Shown here piece after piece: positions 16,636-26,235 of a stretch of 51,284 nucleotides of DNA. The notes under the pieces were generated by a model. The model saw only the letters and a program-made list of their open reading frames with translations. It was not told the origin of the DNA and searched no databases. The number at the start of each line of letters is the position of its first letter. The stretch's first letter is position 1. This stretch comes from an uncultured Pseudomonadota bacterium (GTDB taxonomy: Bacteria > Pseudomonadota > Alphaproteobacteria > UBA9219): positions 1-51,284 of the forward strand of contig CAIXLI010000057.1 in assembly GCA_903920205.1 (NCBI GenBank). Direction: 5' to 3'. The translations under genes were made by a program, and so were the position numbers.

Positions 16636-17939
16636 TTCTTAAGGCCCCCGCCGGGCGCTGAAGCGTTTTTCTGTTGCGCCGCCTCTTCTTGCTGCGCTTC
16701 CTCGGTCGCTTTGGCAACCAGCGAAGAAGCAGCTTCAAGCGGTATCGTTCTTTTCTTGCCGCCAATAATGATATCGGCGGAACGTGTACCGACAGAGGCC
16801 AGTTTAGCCGTTCCGCTCCGTACTTCGATTTCGTTACCTATAGCGACAACCGACGTCTCGCCGCTCGGCAACAGAAAAAGGGCACGGTCGCCGATCGTGC
16901 CGATCAGATGCAGGTCACCGTCGCCGCTGCTGCCCGAGGACGAACCGCGCCGCCCGCTGCCCGACCCTGAACCGCCGCTTAAGACGGCTTCGGAAATGGG
17001 CGCTATTCTGCTTGCGACTTCTTTTTCTATATCTTGGGGGGAGGGGGGCAGGGGGATGGCTCCTTTTCTGTCCTTGTCTTTATCCACCGTTTTTGATCCT
17101 TCAAAACCGCCCGAAGCAGCGCCTTTGGCCTCTCCGCGTACGGGGATGACGGCGAATCCGAGCTTGCCGCTATGGCGAATGATAAGGTCGGTGGAAATCG
17201 GCCCTCCCGCTTTCGGAACCCACAGGAGAGTCACGGGGCACGACGCGCCCGGTGCGAGTTCCATATCGACGGCGCAGCCTTGTTCAAGCCGTTGCAGTCC
17301 GTTATCAGCCTCGATCACGTCGATGGCGAAAATTGTAATAGGTTCTGCGCTATCGTTGACCATAAGCGTTGAACGCACAATTTTACCGCTGCCGACCTCC
17401 ACCGCGCCGAATTCGACTGGCTTAATTTCCTTGGCGTTGACAGCAAGCCCCGTGCTTTTGCTTTCGCTTGCACTATTGCCCGACGTTTTTCCGGTCAGCC
17501 GCGCACGCGTGATGCGTCCCGCTCCATTATGCGTCATCAGCACATCGACGCTCCACGCACCCGCGCTTGTCGGCGTGACAGAAATTTCAACGCTGCAGCG
17601 GCTTAATGGCCCGATGCTGCCTTGTTTAACACAATCGTTGGCTGTCGCTTCGGCTGCGACATCGGAGTCGCTGTTAAGGGTGACCTTTTCGATCTTGACC
17701 GCCATATTGGTCTGGTTGACAAAGAAAATAGAAATGCGCTTGGCGACATTGGCCGTCGTTTCGCCGACCTCGATTTCCGCCTTGGGATCGACTCTGATCG
17801 CTTCTTCGCTGATGCCTCCGGACGAAGAAGACCCAGGATTCAGAAAAGCGGCGTCACGCGCCAGAACTGCGCTTACATGGCTCACGCTTACTAGAGCCGC
17901 GAGGCTCAACACCCGCAATAGGGGGAGAGGACGGTTCAC
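16632..17939 (-). CDS. Periplasmic protein with Ig-like repeats and a PilP/GspC-like C-terminus
   Basis: A 435-residue exported protein with a signal peptide (about 1-28). Two Ig-like beta domains of the choice-of-anchor/ASPM type follow (about 55-160 and 170-275): both have the FFVNQT or VNDSAEP start and the C-x-V and PTSAG/PKAGG turns. A Pro-, Gly- and Ser-rich linker leads to a small C-terminal beta domain (about 345-395, LIGTIGDRALFLLPSGE and VVAIGNEI) that resembles the PilP/GspC homology domain. Such domains bind the secretin and tie it to the inner membrane. It overlaps the secretin and ATPase genes by ATGA at both ends. The combination is unusual to me. Confidence 0.6.
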   Translation of the reverse strand: MNRPLPLLRVLSLAALVSVSHVSAVLARDAAFLNPGSSSSGGISEEAIRVDPKAEIEVGETTANVAKRISIFFVNQTNMAVKIEKVTLNSDSDVAAEATANDCVKQGSIGPLSRCSVEISVTPTSAGAWSVDVLMTHNGAGRITRARLTGKTSGNSASESKSTGLAVNAKEIKPVEFGAVEVGSGKIVRSTLMVNDSAEPITIFAIDVIEADNGLQRLEQGCAVDMELAPGASCPVTLLWVPKAGGPISTDLIIRHSGKLGFAVIPVRGEAKGAASGGFEGSKTVDKDKDRKGAIPLPPSPQDIEKEVASRIAPISEAVLSGGSGSGSGRRGSSSGSSGDGDLHLIGTIGDRALFLLPSGETSVVAIGNEIEVRSGTAKLASVGTRSADIIIGGKKRTIPLEAASSLVAKATEEAQQEEAAQQKNASAPGGGLKK

Positions 17940-19678
17940 AAATTACCCCCTTCCGAGGAAAGAGAGCCGGGAGGCTTCAAGAGCTGGTCGAAGGCATGCG
18001 AGAAGCCGCGCTGCATCAACTTCTTATCGACTGGTGCGCTGTCATCGCCGGGCGCAATCGGCGTATTCTGCATTGAAGACGCGCGAAGATCGGTCTGCAT
18101 AAGTTCCGACGCAGGCGCGGAGGTGACCGCGATGACCGGTTGGGGTTGCGGCAAAACAAAAGGCCGCGATCCGTCTTTGTCGATGACGACGGCGTTGGGC
18201 AAAGGCTTGGCTGTTTCCTTCTTTTTAGCTTCCTCAGCCTCGGATTTGTCCGAAAACAAGACGATCGAGGGTTTGACGATCATGACAAGTTCGTGATTGT
18301 TGCGCTGCTCGTCGCCGAACAGGGGGATCGAGCTGTCGCTGCTCACAGGCAATCCCTGGCTGGCCCCCGTATCGCTGGAAGACACCAATCCTGCAAGAAC
18401 CAGACTGTCGCCCGGACGTACGCGCAACGCAGTATTCATTTTTTCGTCCGTCGTTTGCGGCAAATCGATTGTGCCGCCGCCGCTGTTCGTCGGGTTAAGG
18501 CTGACAAGGTTTTTCAGCGACAGATCAAGGTTGGCAAACACCACGCCGTTCTCGTAACTGCCTACGACACTAATGGTCAGACCGGTATCGATGCTGTCGG
18601 TGCTGACCGTGTTGGTGCTGGAATTGCCGGCGGTGCCGCTGGTGGTGCCGCTGACGTTGCTGGTCGTTAAGGTGCCCACCTGTGAGATATAACGCTGGGT
18701 GCCGCCGACTTTGAGCTGCGCCGTCGAGCCTGACACAAAGGTGATTTGCGGGTTGCTGATCGTCTGGACGCGTCCCTTGGTGGCGAGGAAAGAGGCAACG
18801 GCGTTAGCCGAGATAATGCCCGAGGTTACCGCGCCAAGGCTGACGCTTCCCGCCGTCGTTGCCGCAGAGGTCAGGTTGTTCTTGAGGTTAAGGTTGTTGA
18901 TAAGCGTGGAGTTGCTAAGCGCTGTCCAGTTAATACCCTGCGAGTTTTCCCGGGTCAGCGTCACTTCCCAAATATACATCTGCAAAACGATCAAGGGACG
19001 CCCCGTGCGCAATTCTGCCAGATATTGCGAAACGCGGTCTTCGGCTTCGACGGTGGCGGTATAAACGATATTCCCGCCTTGGTCGTCGACCGTGGCTTTT
19101 TCTCCGCCAAGCAGCTCGTTAATAGCCTCGACCATACTGTTTGTGCTGCCAGAAGAGGCGGAACCCGACGAACTGCTGCTGATCGCGCGTACGACGGGGG
19201 GCAGGCTGACGACGAAGGTTTCTTTGTCCGACAACTCGATCGAACCGTGATGATAATTACAAAAAACTTTGGCGGCGGCGCAGACTTTTTCGACCACTTT
19301 GGGCAAAGGTCCGCTCAGATTCATGACGGTGACAAGCCTTGTGCCAAACGTCCCCGTATTCCACGACAATGACACGTCGGTTCCGGAAAGAACCGCTTGC
19401 AGCGCGGCGGTAATCGGCACCGCGTTCAGATTTGTGGTCGGGATAAGGATGTTGCCGGGCAGTTCGTCTGCCGCTCTCAGGCGATGCTCGTGTAAGCCGG
19501 ATTTGAGGTCGAGCGTCACGATGGCGGGATCGGCGTCGCCACGGACGGTTTCGTCTTGGTTGGGTACCTCGGCAAGGGTCGGGTCGCGTCCCGCGGCGGA
19601 TTTTGCAAGAGGGACATCGGAGGCCGAACACGCGGCAAGGCCCAGCGCAAAAGCCAAGGCGACCATCCATTGCTTCAT
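17936..19678 (-). CDS. Outer-membrane lipoprotein secretin (PilN/BfpB-like)
   Basis: A 580-residue secretin that forms the outer-membrane gate of the machine. It starts with a lipoprotein signal and lipobox LAAC (about residues 15-18). An STN/N0-like domain follows (about 70-175), then a Ser-rich linker, an N1-like domain (about 195-260), and the secretin core (about 310-500) with VQTISNPQITFVSG, VRPGDSLVLAGLV and HELVMIVKP. Being a lipoprotein matches type IVb pilus secretins. The start at 19678 gives a proper signal; an upstream extension of 15 residues does not. It is the first gene of the seven-gene minus-strand cluster. Confidence 0.88.
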   Translation of the reverse strand: MKQWMVALAFALGLAACSASDVPLAKSAAGRDPTLAEVPNQDETVRGDADPAIVTLDLKSGLHEHRLRAADELPGNILIPTTNLNAVPITAALQAVLSGTDVSLSWNTGTFGTRLVTVMNLSGPLPKVVEKVCAAAKVFCNYHHGSIELSDKETFVVSLPPVVRAISSSSSGSASSGSTNSMVEAINELLGGEKATVDDQGGNIVYTATVEAEDRVSQYLAELRTGRPLIVLQMYIWEVTLTRENSQGINWTALSNSTLINNLNLKNNLTSAATTAGSVSLGAVTSGIISANAVASFLATKGRVQTISNPQITFVSGSTAQLKVGGTQRYISQVGTLTTSNVSGTTSGTAGNSSTNTVSTDSIDTGLTISVVGSYENGVVFANLDLSLKNLVSLNPTNSGGGTIDLPQTTDEKMNTALRVRPGDSLVLAGLVSSSDTGASQGLPVSSDSSIPLFGDEQRNNHELVMIVKPSIVLFSDKSEAEEAKKKETAKPLPNAVVIDKDGSRPFVLPQPQPVIAVTSAPASELMQTDLRASSMQNTPIAPGDDSAPVDKKLMQRGFSHAFDQLLKPPGSLSSEGGNL

Positions 19679-19961
19679 ATGACGTGCCACTCGAAAGCCT
19701 CTTATAAAAAGACAAAACCGCACTCAAAAAGGTGTCTGGCCCTCTTCTGCGGACAGACTTGTTAACTAATCTGCATTGCGCAGGTTTATAATTCGTTAAC
19801 TGATTTTAAGAGATTTTTCAGACGGGGCGCGAGGAACCCCTGACGCTCCCGTCCTCTTCGCTCAAGGCGGTGGGGTTGGGATCGTATAAGCCGTGGCGTG
19901 TTTATGGGGCTTGTTTGATAAGTCTGAACTTATCATTTCCGGTATTTTTGTAAGCTCTGGC

Positions 19962-22139
19962 TTAGGGGGTATGGTCCGGATTATTAGGAAGGGCGATCTC
20001 CGACATTAACAACGCGGGGTTTTGTTCGGCAATGTAGGCTTTGACGCGGGCGACCTCGTCTTTGAGCTGGCGCAGGAGGGCGCTACGGTTGCTGTAAGTC
20101 ATGTTGGCGGCTTTTTCGGATTCGCGGCAAATGTTTTCCAGTGCGGTCATTCCCATATTGCCCGCCGCGCCTTTGAGTTTATGTGCCGCGTTTTTCCATT
20201 GCGTGAATTCTTCGCCTCGACGCGCGTCTTCCATGATGGAGACAATTTCTTTCGTTAGCTTGAAGAAGAAGTCCAGAAGAACGGCTTGTTCCTCAACCGT
20301 GTCTGCCACGATTTGCAAACGACTCAGATCCACTGGCAAGGGGGCGTCTTCGGCGGGGACGGCGTTCGGCAGGGCGGCGGATATTTCCGCCGGAAAAACG
20401 AACCACTGCGCGATGATTTCTTTGACCTTGTCGGGTTGCAGGGGCTTGCTGAGATATTCGTCCATGCCCGCTTCGAAACAGGTTTCGCGGTCGCCTGCCA
20501 GCGCATTGGCGGTCATGGCGATAATGGGTACGCGCGCGCCCGTGCCCATTTGTTGTTCTTGGTCGCGGATCATGCGGGTCGTTTCATAGCCGTCTTGTTC
20601 CGGCATCATACAGTCCATGAAAATCGCGTCGTAGGGTCTGCCTTTGTACCCATAGGTGTTGCGCATGATGGTTTCCATCACTTCAACGCCGTTTTCCGCC
20701 ACGTCGATTTTTGTGAATCCGAATTTCTTGAGCAGGGCCACGAGGAAAAGCTGATTAATCGGGTGATCTTCTGCGACAAGCACATAGGCTTCGCGGGCCT
20801 CGACGCGGTCCGCCGTGGTTTCCTTCGCGATCTTGTTTGGACTTGGCAAAACACCTTCTTCGGGCAACGTGACCGGCAGCGTAAACCAAAAATGCGAACC
20901 GACCTTTTCGGTGCTGTCAAAGCCGATGGTCCCGCCAAGCATGACAACCAATTGTTTCGTGATAGAAAGCCCAAGGCCTGTGCCGCCATATTTTTCTGTG
21001 ATAGAGGCGTCGCCCTGAGTGAACTTTTCGAAAATGGCCTCATGTTTATCGGCGGGAATACCTATGCCCGTATCCTTAATGTCGCAACGGATAGTATTAT
21101 TGACGTCGTCATAGCGCAGTAACGCTTCGACCGTGCCATTTTCCGTGAATTTGACGGCGTTTCCGACAAGGTTGGTGACGATCTGGGCAAAGTGCCCCGG
21201 ATCTCCGACAATGACCTCCGGCACGGAGGATTCGACAGTGTAAAGCAGCATATTGCTTTTTTTGTTGGCGAGCGGCTTCAGCAGTTTAACGTTTTGGATA
21301 AAGCTGTTTTTGATGTCGAAGCGTTTTCGGTCAAGGATCAATTCGCCCGCTTCGATCTTGGACAAGTCCAAAACGTCGTTGATAAGCAGCAAAAGGTTTT
21401 GGGCGGAGTGGTTGATCGTGTCGATATATTCGCGCTGAAGGGCGTCAAGGGGCGTATCGCCCAGAAGGTAAGCCATGCCAAGGATGCCGTTCATCGGCGT
21501 GCGCAATTCGTGGCTTATGGTGGCGACGAATTGGGATTTCTCTTGCGTGGAGCGCTCAGCTTTTTGGCGCGCTTCTTCCAGTTCTTTTTGCGTGCTCTTC
21601 AAAGCGTCCAAATCCTGCCGTGCGCGCCGCATGGAAAGGCGCAATTCCATTTCGTCGATGACGATCGCCGCGAGCTCTTCCAATTCCTGTTTCTGTTCTT
21701 CGGAAAAATCGGGGCGCGGCACATGGTCGATAACGCAGAGAACCCCGAGCTTGTAACCGTTTTTGCTTGTCAGTGGCGCTCCGGCATAGAAGCGGAAGGC
21801 GGTATCTCCCGCGACCAGCGGATTGCCTGAGAAACGGGGGTCGGTGGTGGCGTTGGGGACGACCAGAACCTCGTCTTGCAGGATCGCATGCGCGCAAAAA
21901 GCGATGCTTCGTTCCGTTCCCTCAACGGCCACGCCATGCCTCGCTTTAAACCATTGCCGATCTTGATCAACCAAGGACACAAGCGCGATAGGCGTTTTGA
22001 AATGCCGCGCCGCCATACGTACCAAACGGTCGAAGACAAGCTCAGGTTCGGTGTCGAGAATCTGGTAGTTGTGCAGCTCGGCGAGTCGTTCCGACTCGTT
22101 TTCCGGCAGTGGAGCGATTTGCCATGGAACGTTTAACAT
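19962..22139 (-). CDS. Hybrid histidine kinase, GAF-HisKA-HATPase-REC-HPt
   Basis: A soluble 725-residue phosphorelay protein. GAF domain at about 25-170 (LVSLVDQDRQWFK, SIAFCAHAI); a coiled coil; HisKA with H210 in ISHELRTP; HATPase (about 315-440, GTGLGLSITKQL); a receiver (about 470-595) with acceptor Asp in FMDCMMP; and a C-terminal HPt domain with the phospho-His in AAHKLKGAAG. It has no membrane segment. The start at 22139 is preceded by AGGTGA seven bases upstream; a longer frame with 43 more residues lacks this support. It lies 283 bases upstream of the secretin gene in the same direction; target unknown. Confidence 0.92.
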   Translation of the reverse strand: MLNVPWQIAPLPENESERLAELHNYQILDTEPELVFDRLVRMAARHFKTPIALVSLVDQDRQWFKARHGVAVEGTERSIAFCAHAILQDEVLVVPNATTDPRFSGNPLVAGDTAFRFYAGAPLTSKNGYKLGVLCVIDHVPRPDFSEEQKQELEELAAIVIDEMELRLSMRRARQDLDALKSTQKELEEARQKAERSTQEKSQFVATISHELRTPMNGILGMAYLLGDTPLDALQREYIDTINHSAQNLLLLINDVLDLSKIEAGELILDRKRFDIKNSFIQNVKLLKPLANKKSNMLLYTVESSVPEVIVGDPGHFAQIVTNLVGNAVKFTENGTVEALLRYDDVNNTIRCDIKDTGIGIPADKHEAIFEKFTQGDASITEKYGGTGLGLSITKQLVVMLGGTIGFDSTEKVGSHFWFTLPVTLPEEGVLPSPNKIAKETTADRVEAREAYVLVAEDHPINQLFLVALLKKFGFTKIDVAENGVEVMETIMRNTYGYKGRPYDAIFMDCMMPEQDGYETTRMIRDQEQQMGTGARVPIIAMTANALAGDRETCFEAGMDEYLSKPLQPDKVKEIIAQWFVFPAEISAALPNAVPAEDAPLPVDLSRLQIVADTVEEQAVLLDFFFKLTKEIVSIMEDARRGEEFTQWKNAAHKLKGAAGNMGMTALENICRESEKAANMTYSNRSALLRQLKDEVARVKAYIAEQNPALLMSEIALPNNPDHTP

Positions 22140-22286
22140 TGGGAATTCACCTGATTTCACCTTTGTGAAAACCAAAACGTTCCGAAGTTGGGAAAAGAGA
22201 TAGGAAGGAGAAGACAAGGGTAGGTGCGTTAACCGGAAATTGCAAGAAATAGCTACGGCCACGCACAACCCTGTATGCCGATCTTC

Positions 22287-24095
22287 CTATCCCTTTTTGA
22301 CCGGAAGCGCCAAGCGGATGTGGAGTTCTTGCAGGCGTTCCGGCGGGACGATGTTGGGGGCTTGCATCATCAAATCTTCCGCTTGTTGGTTCAGGGGGAA
22401 GGCGATGATTTCGCGGATGTTGGGTTCGTCCGCCAACAACATGACGATGCGGTCGATGCCGGGTGCGGAACCGCCATGCGGCGGTGCGCCAAGTTTCAGC
22501 GCCGACAGCATGCCTCCGAAACGGGATTCCAAATCTTCGCGGCTGTATCCGGCGATGGAGAACGCCTTATACATAACATCGGGAAGATGGTTGCGGATAG
22601 CGCCTGAGGAAAGTTCGATGCCGTTGCAGACGATGTCGTACTGGTAAGCTTTGATCGTCAGCGGGTCTTGCTCTTCCAACGCTTTCAGCCCGCCTTGCGG
22701 CATGGAGAAGGGGTTGTGGCAGAAGTCGACCTTCTTGTGTTCTTCGTCGTATTCGAACATCGGGAAATCGACGATCCAGCAGAAGCGGAAGGCGTCTTTT
22801 TCGATGATGTCCATGTCTTGCGCGATTTTTGTGCGTGCCGCGCCAGCCATCTTGGCGGCTTTGAGCGTTTCGTCGCAGACAAAGAAAACGGCATCGCCGT
22901 CTTCGCAGCCTGTGATGGCGCGAAGTTCCTTTTGCGCTTCTGCGCCGACGAAACGGGCGATGGGGCCTTTGCCGGCTCCAGCTTCGAAGGTGATGTAGCC
23001 AAGGCCGGGCGCACCGAGTTCCTTTGCCCAATCGTTCAGTTTGTCGAAGAAGCTGCGGGGCCTATCCAAAACTTTGGGCGCGCGGATGGCGCGGACGACG
23101 CCGCCTTTGTCAATGATGCCGCGGAAGGCGCGGAATTCGACATCGGCGCGTTGGAAGACGCTTGTTACGTCTGTAATCAGCAATGGATTACGCAAATCCG
23201 GCTTGTCCGAGCCGTATTTCAGCATCGCTTCGTCATAGGGGATGCGCGTAAAGGGATAGGAGGAGACGGTCGGCTTCTTTGCTTTCCTGAACCCGCCGAA
23301 TTCGTCGAAGATGCCGTGCAGGACGGGTTCGATGGTGTTGAAGACATCGTCTTGCGTGACATAGCTCATTTCGAAATCGAGCTGATAGAATTCTCCCGGG
23401 CTGCGGTCGGCGCGCGCGTCTTCGTCGCGGAAGCAGGGCGCGATTTGGAAATAGCGGTCATAGCCCGCGATCATTAGAAGCTGTTTGAACTGCTGCGGGG
23501 CTTGGGGCAGGGCGTAGAATTTTCCAGGGTGGATGCGGCTTGGTACCAGAAAGTCGCGTGCGCCTTCGGGGCTGCTGGATGTCAAAATCGGCGTTTGATA
23601 TTCGCGGAAGCCTGCAGCCCACATGCGGCGGCGCAGGGAGGCGATGACATCGGAGCGGAGTTTCAGGTTGCTCTGCATTTCCTCGCGGCGCAGGTCGAGG
23701 AAGCGGTAGGTTAGGCGCGTGGCCTCGCCCGTGTCGGTGTCGTGTTCGGCGTTGACTTGAAGGGGCAGGGGTTCTGCCGCGCTTTGGACGAGGAATTCGG
23801 TGATGTCGAGTTCGATCTCGCCTGTAGGGAGGCGGTCATTTTTGGTGTCGTCGGGGCGTTGCACCACTTTGCCTGTGATCGTGACGACGCTTTCGTTTTT
23901 AACCGTTTCGACGGCGCTCAACAGGGGGCTGGAGCGGTCGATCACGCATTGCGTCATGCCGTAATGGTCGCGCAAATCGATGAAAAGCAGGCTTCCGTGG
24001 TCGCGTTTGCGGTGCACCCAGCCCGAAAGGCGGACGATTTGGTCTTTGTGCGAGAAACGGAGTTCGCCACAGGTATGGGTACGATAGGGGTGCAT
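22287..24095 (-). CDS. aspS: Aspartate--tRNA ligase
   Basis: Class IIb aminoacyl-tRNA synthetase charging tRNA-Asp. The 602-residue length is that of the bacterial-type enzyme: an OB-fold anticodon-binding domain (1-110), a catalytic domain with class II motif 2 ([19 protein letters not shown]), the inserted GAD domain (about 290-420), and motif 3 near the end ([12 protein letters not shown]). Without an AsnRS survey of the genome I cannot say whether it is discriminating. It stands alone, 147 bases from the upstream hybrid kinase, with no clear terminator. Confidence 0.97.
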   Translation of the reverse strand: MHPYRTHTCGELRFSHKDQIVRLSGWVHRKRDHGSLLFIDLRDHYGMTQCVIDRSSPLLSAVETVKNESVVTITGKVVQRPDDTKNDRLPTGEIELDITEFLVQSAAEPLPLQVNAEHDTDTGEATRLTYRFLDLRREEMQSNLKLRSDVIASLRRRMWAAGFREYQTPILTSSSPEGARDFLVPSRIHPGKFYALPQAPQQFKQLLMIAGYDRYFQIAPCFRDEDARADRSPGEFYQLDFEMSYVTQDDVFNTIEPVLHGIFDEFGGFRKAKKPTVSSYPFTRIPYDEAMLKYGSDKPDLRNPLLITDVTSVFQRADVEFRAFRGIIDKGGVVRAIRAPKVLDRPRSFFDKLNDWAKELGAPGLGYITFEAGAGKGPIARFVGAEAQKELRAITGCEDGDAVFFVCDETLKAAKMAGAARTKIAQDMDIIEKDAFRFCWIVDFPMFEYDEEHKKVDFCHNPFSMPQGGLKALEEQDPLTIKAYQYDIVCNGIELSSGAIRNHLPDVMYKAFSIAGYSREDLESRFGGMLSALKLGAPPHGGSAPGIDRIVMLLADEPNIREIIAFPLNQQAEDLMMQAPNIVPPERLQELHIRLALPVKKG

Positions 24096-24410
24096 GATAA
24101 AACGGGATTTGAGGTTAAGATTCAGCGTTCAGCGGGGGGACATTAACGATTTGCAGGCCTTGCGTCAATTTTCATTCCCGCAAAACTGCCATGAAAAGGG
24201 AGCGTAAGACTACGAATAAGGTTAACGCGACTTCCCCCAGAGAGGGTGGTAAGCTAGGGTGTTATCTATAATTTCGTTGCTTGACCGAAATCAAGCCAGC
24301 GTTCCGCAACTATGTTATCCGACAATCAATATTAGTCACGCAAGCTAAGGGATGCTGGCGCTAATTTGTTACTCTTTGTTCGACCTTGAGAGCGGGGAAG
24401 AACGATATTT
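24096..24410. other. Intergenic region between aspS and the GH108-like gene
   Basis: About 315 bases between divergent genes. I see no ORF, strong hairpin or convincing promoter hexamers here. It must hold the promoters of aspS and of the plus-strand gene at 24411. Confidence 0.4.
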
Positions 24411-26057
24411 ATGAAACGGTTGCCCGATATGGCGCGCACGAAAAAACATTTTTCCGCTTCCGGTATTTGGGCAATGTTTGCGCTGACCGCGCTCAGCGTT
24501 TTTGGAAATTCTGTTGCACCGTCCGATGCCTTTGCCTCAAGGCATCATCATCGAGCAAGGCATCATTATTCGACAACGCATCATCATCGAACAACGCATC
24601 ACTATCGTACAGCACGCCACCATCAAGCAAAGCATTTCTCTTTTGGTAATATTCCTGCCGTTAATGCAGATTCCCGGAAAATCATTGCCTATGTGGCGCT
24701 GCACTTAGAAGGACCTGGTCTGGTCAAGAATGATAATGGGTACGGTTACTCGAAGTTTGGTATCGTAGGTCACTTCAATGGACTTACAGACGAACAGGTT
24801 AGTAATCTAACCCTCAGCGCTGCGACTAATATTTACAAGAGAAACTATTGGGACGTAGCCCACATTAGTCGCCTTCCGCCCAAGATTAGGCTTTTCGCTT
24901 TTCATACCGTCATTCTATGTGGCACGAATAGAGGGCAGGCAATGATTGAGCAGGCTCATGGCGATCCCCGTGAGTTGCTGAAGCTTTGCTCTGAGAGGTG
25001 TGAAAGACTCGCGCAGAAGCAGAGGTTCGCCGGATCAAGAGAGGGGTGGAGGAACCGAATCAGGTTTTTAACTGGGGTTCTGGATCATCAGGATCAGAAT
25101 GGTTCAGAGAGCGCCGGTTCATTCTTTTTTGCCGAAAGCACGGAAGGCAGTGATTCCAGCAAGCTCTCAAGTGAGAAACTTGCAAGTACAAAAACGTACG
25201 GTTCGCCCCATCGCAAAGAAACAGCGAACCCGATTAAAGGGGGGTTTGTTTTCGCCCAAAAAACAATAACAGCCCGCGTTTCAAAAGCGCCCACTTCATT
25301 CTTGGCTAAATTGGAAAACACACTTTTTCCGGCAGCAGAGGCCGAGGTGCTAGCCGAGGTACGATCCTATAACAATTTCTCGACGTATCCTCGGTGGGCT
25401 CCTCTCGTCCTGCTCCCCCTCATCCCCTTGGGCTTCTCTGTTGCGTATCGTGTAGGTGGGAAGGACTCTGCTGCCAAGGCAGGGGAGGACTCTGGAACAC
25501 TTGAGGGGGATTTTCCGAACACCGATACGCCTCCTGAGGGTGGCGAGCCTTGCCCTCCCGCTGAGGGGACGTTAGGCGACGACAGCAATAATTCTTCAGC
25601 AAAGAAGAAGGGTGCTTCTTGGAGGCCTACTTTAGAAGCGGAGCCGTTTCCCGGATTAAGCGCCAAAGAGCGCAAAGCCTTTCAGGACATCTTTGGGCAG
25701 AATACTTGTACGCCGGAACCGAGCGGAAGGGCATGGCGGGTCCAGTATACTGAAACATCCTATGTGATTGTCAAGAAAGGGCAGGTGACCCTTGAAGGAG
25801 AAGACGGGATTGAAGCCTCTCTTCGTTACGCAGCGCAAGCTTGGGGCGGCAAGTGCGTGATGACTGGCGGCACAGTGGAGTTCAAAGACAAAATGAGGGC
25901 GGCGGCGCAAAAACTGGTTGACGATGGCGAAGTTCCGTCCGGATTCTCCATAAAAGGATTGGGCGTTTTCAAAAAGGCTTCCCCAACCCCACCATCGAGG
26001 GGTTGGAGATTTTGGCAGAGGAAAAACCCCGCGTCTCCATCGACCGCGCCGAAGTGA
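24411..26057 (+). CDS. Exported His-rich protein with GH108-like lysozyme domain, membrane helix and LPD7-like tail
   Basis: A 548-residue protein of unusual design. Residues 14-43 form a signal peptide or anchor. Residues 45-75 hold 13 His spaced by Arg and Thr. Residues 88-220 look like a GH108/zliS lysozyme domain: HLEGPG (E100 the likely catalytic acid), then KFGIVG, IYKRNYWD and the closing GWRNRIRFL. A helix at about 329-347 spans the membrane. The C-terminal 440-516 (AAQAWGGK, then the G-x-x-EFKDKMRAAA pattern) resembles the LPD7 domain known from relaxases and polyvalent proteins. The stretch 350-420 is acidic and low in complexity. It could be a murein hydrolase or an effector; neither is shown. 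No close neighbours share its direction. Confidence 0.5.
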   Translation: MKRLPDMARTKKHFSASGIWAMFALTALSVFGNSVAPSDAFASRHHHRARHHYSTTHHHRTTHHYRTARHHQAKHFSFGNIPAVNADSRKIIAYVALHLEGPGLVKNDNGYGYSKFGIVGHFNGLTDEQVSNLTLSAATNIYKRNYWDVAHISRLPPKIRLFAFHTVILCGTNRGQAMIEQAHGDPRELLKLCSERCERLAQKQRFAGSREGWRNRIRFLTGVLDHQDQNGSESAGSFFFAESTEGSDSSKLSSEKLASTKTYGSPHRKETANPIKGGFVFAQKTITARVSKAPTSFLAKLENTLFPAAEAEVLAEVRSYNNFSTYPRWAPLVLLPLIPLGFSVAYRVGGKDSAAKAGEDSGTLEGDFPNTDTPPEGGEPCPPAEGTLGDDSNNSSAKKKGASWRPTLEAEPFPGLSAKERKAFQDIFGQNTCTPEPSGRAWRVQYTETSYVIVKKGQVTLEGEDGIEASLRYAAQAWGGKCVMTGGTVEFKDKMRAAAQKLVDDGEVPSGFSIKGLGVFKKASPTPPSRGWRFWQRKNPASPSTAPK

Positions 26058-26235
26058 TGCTGTTCCTCTGCGTTTTGGCGGATAGGCATTCAGCGAGAAC
26101 ATAAAATGCTCCTCGCACAGGCTACCCTCCCATGATAGTACATGGCTCGTTGAGTCTGCGCAGGTTTAGCGATTCCTTAACCCTGTTCTCCTTAGGTTTG
26201 TTGTGGGCGAGGGGGCTTTTGAAAGGTTCTCGGTT

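Noticed and set aside
16567-18102. 511-codon plus-strand frame opposite the Ig/GspC-like and secretin genes
   Set aside because: Both opposite-strand genes carry signals, domains and coupled starts; this frame shows none.
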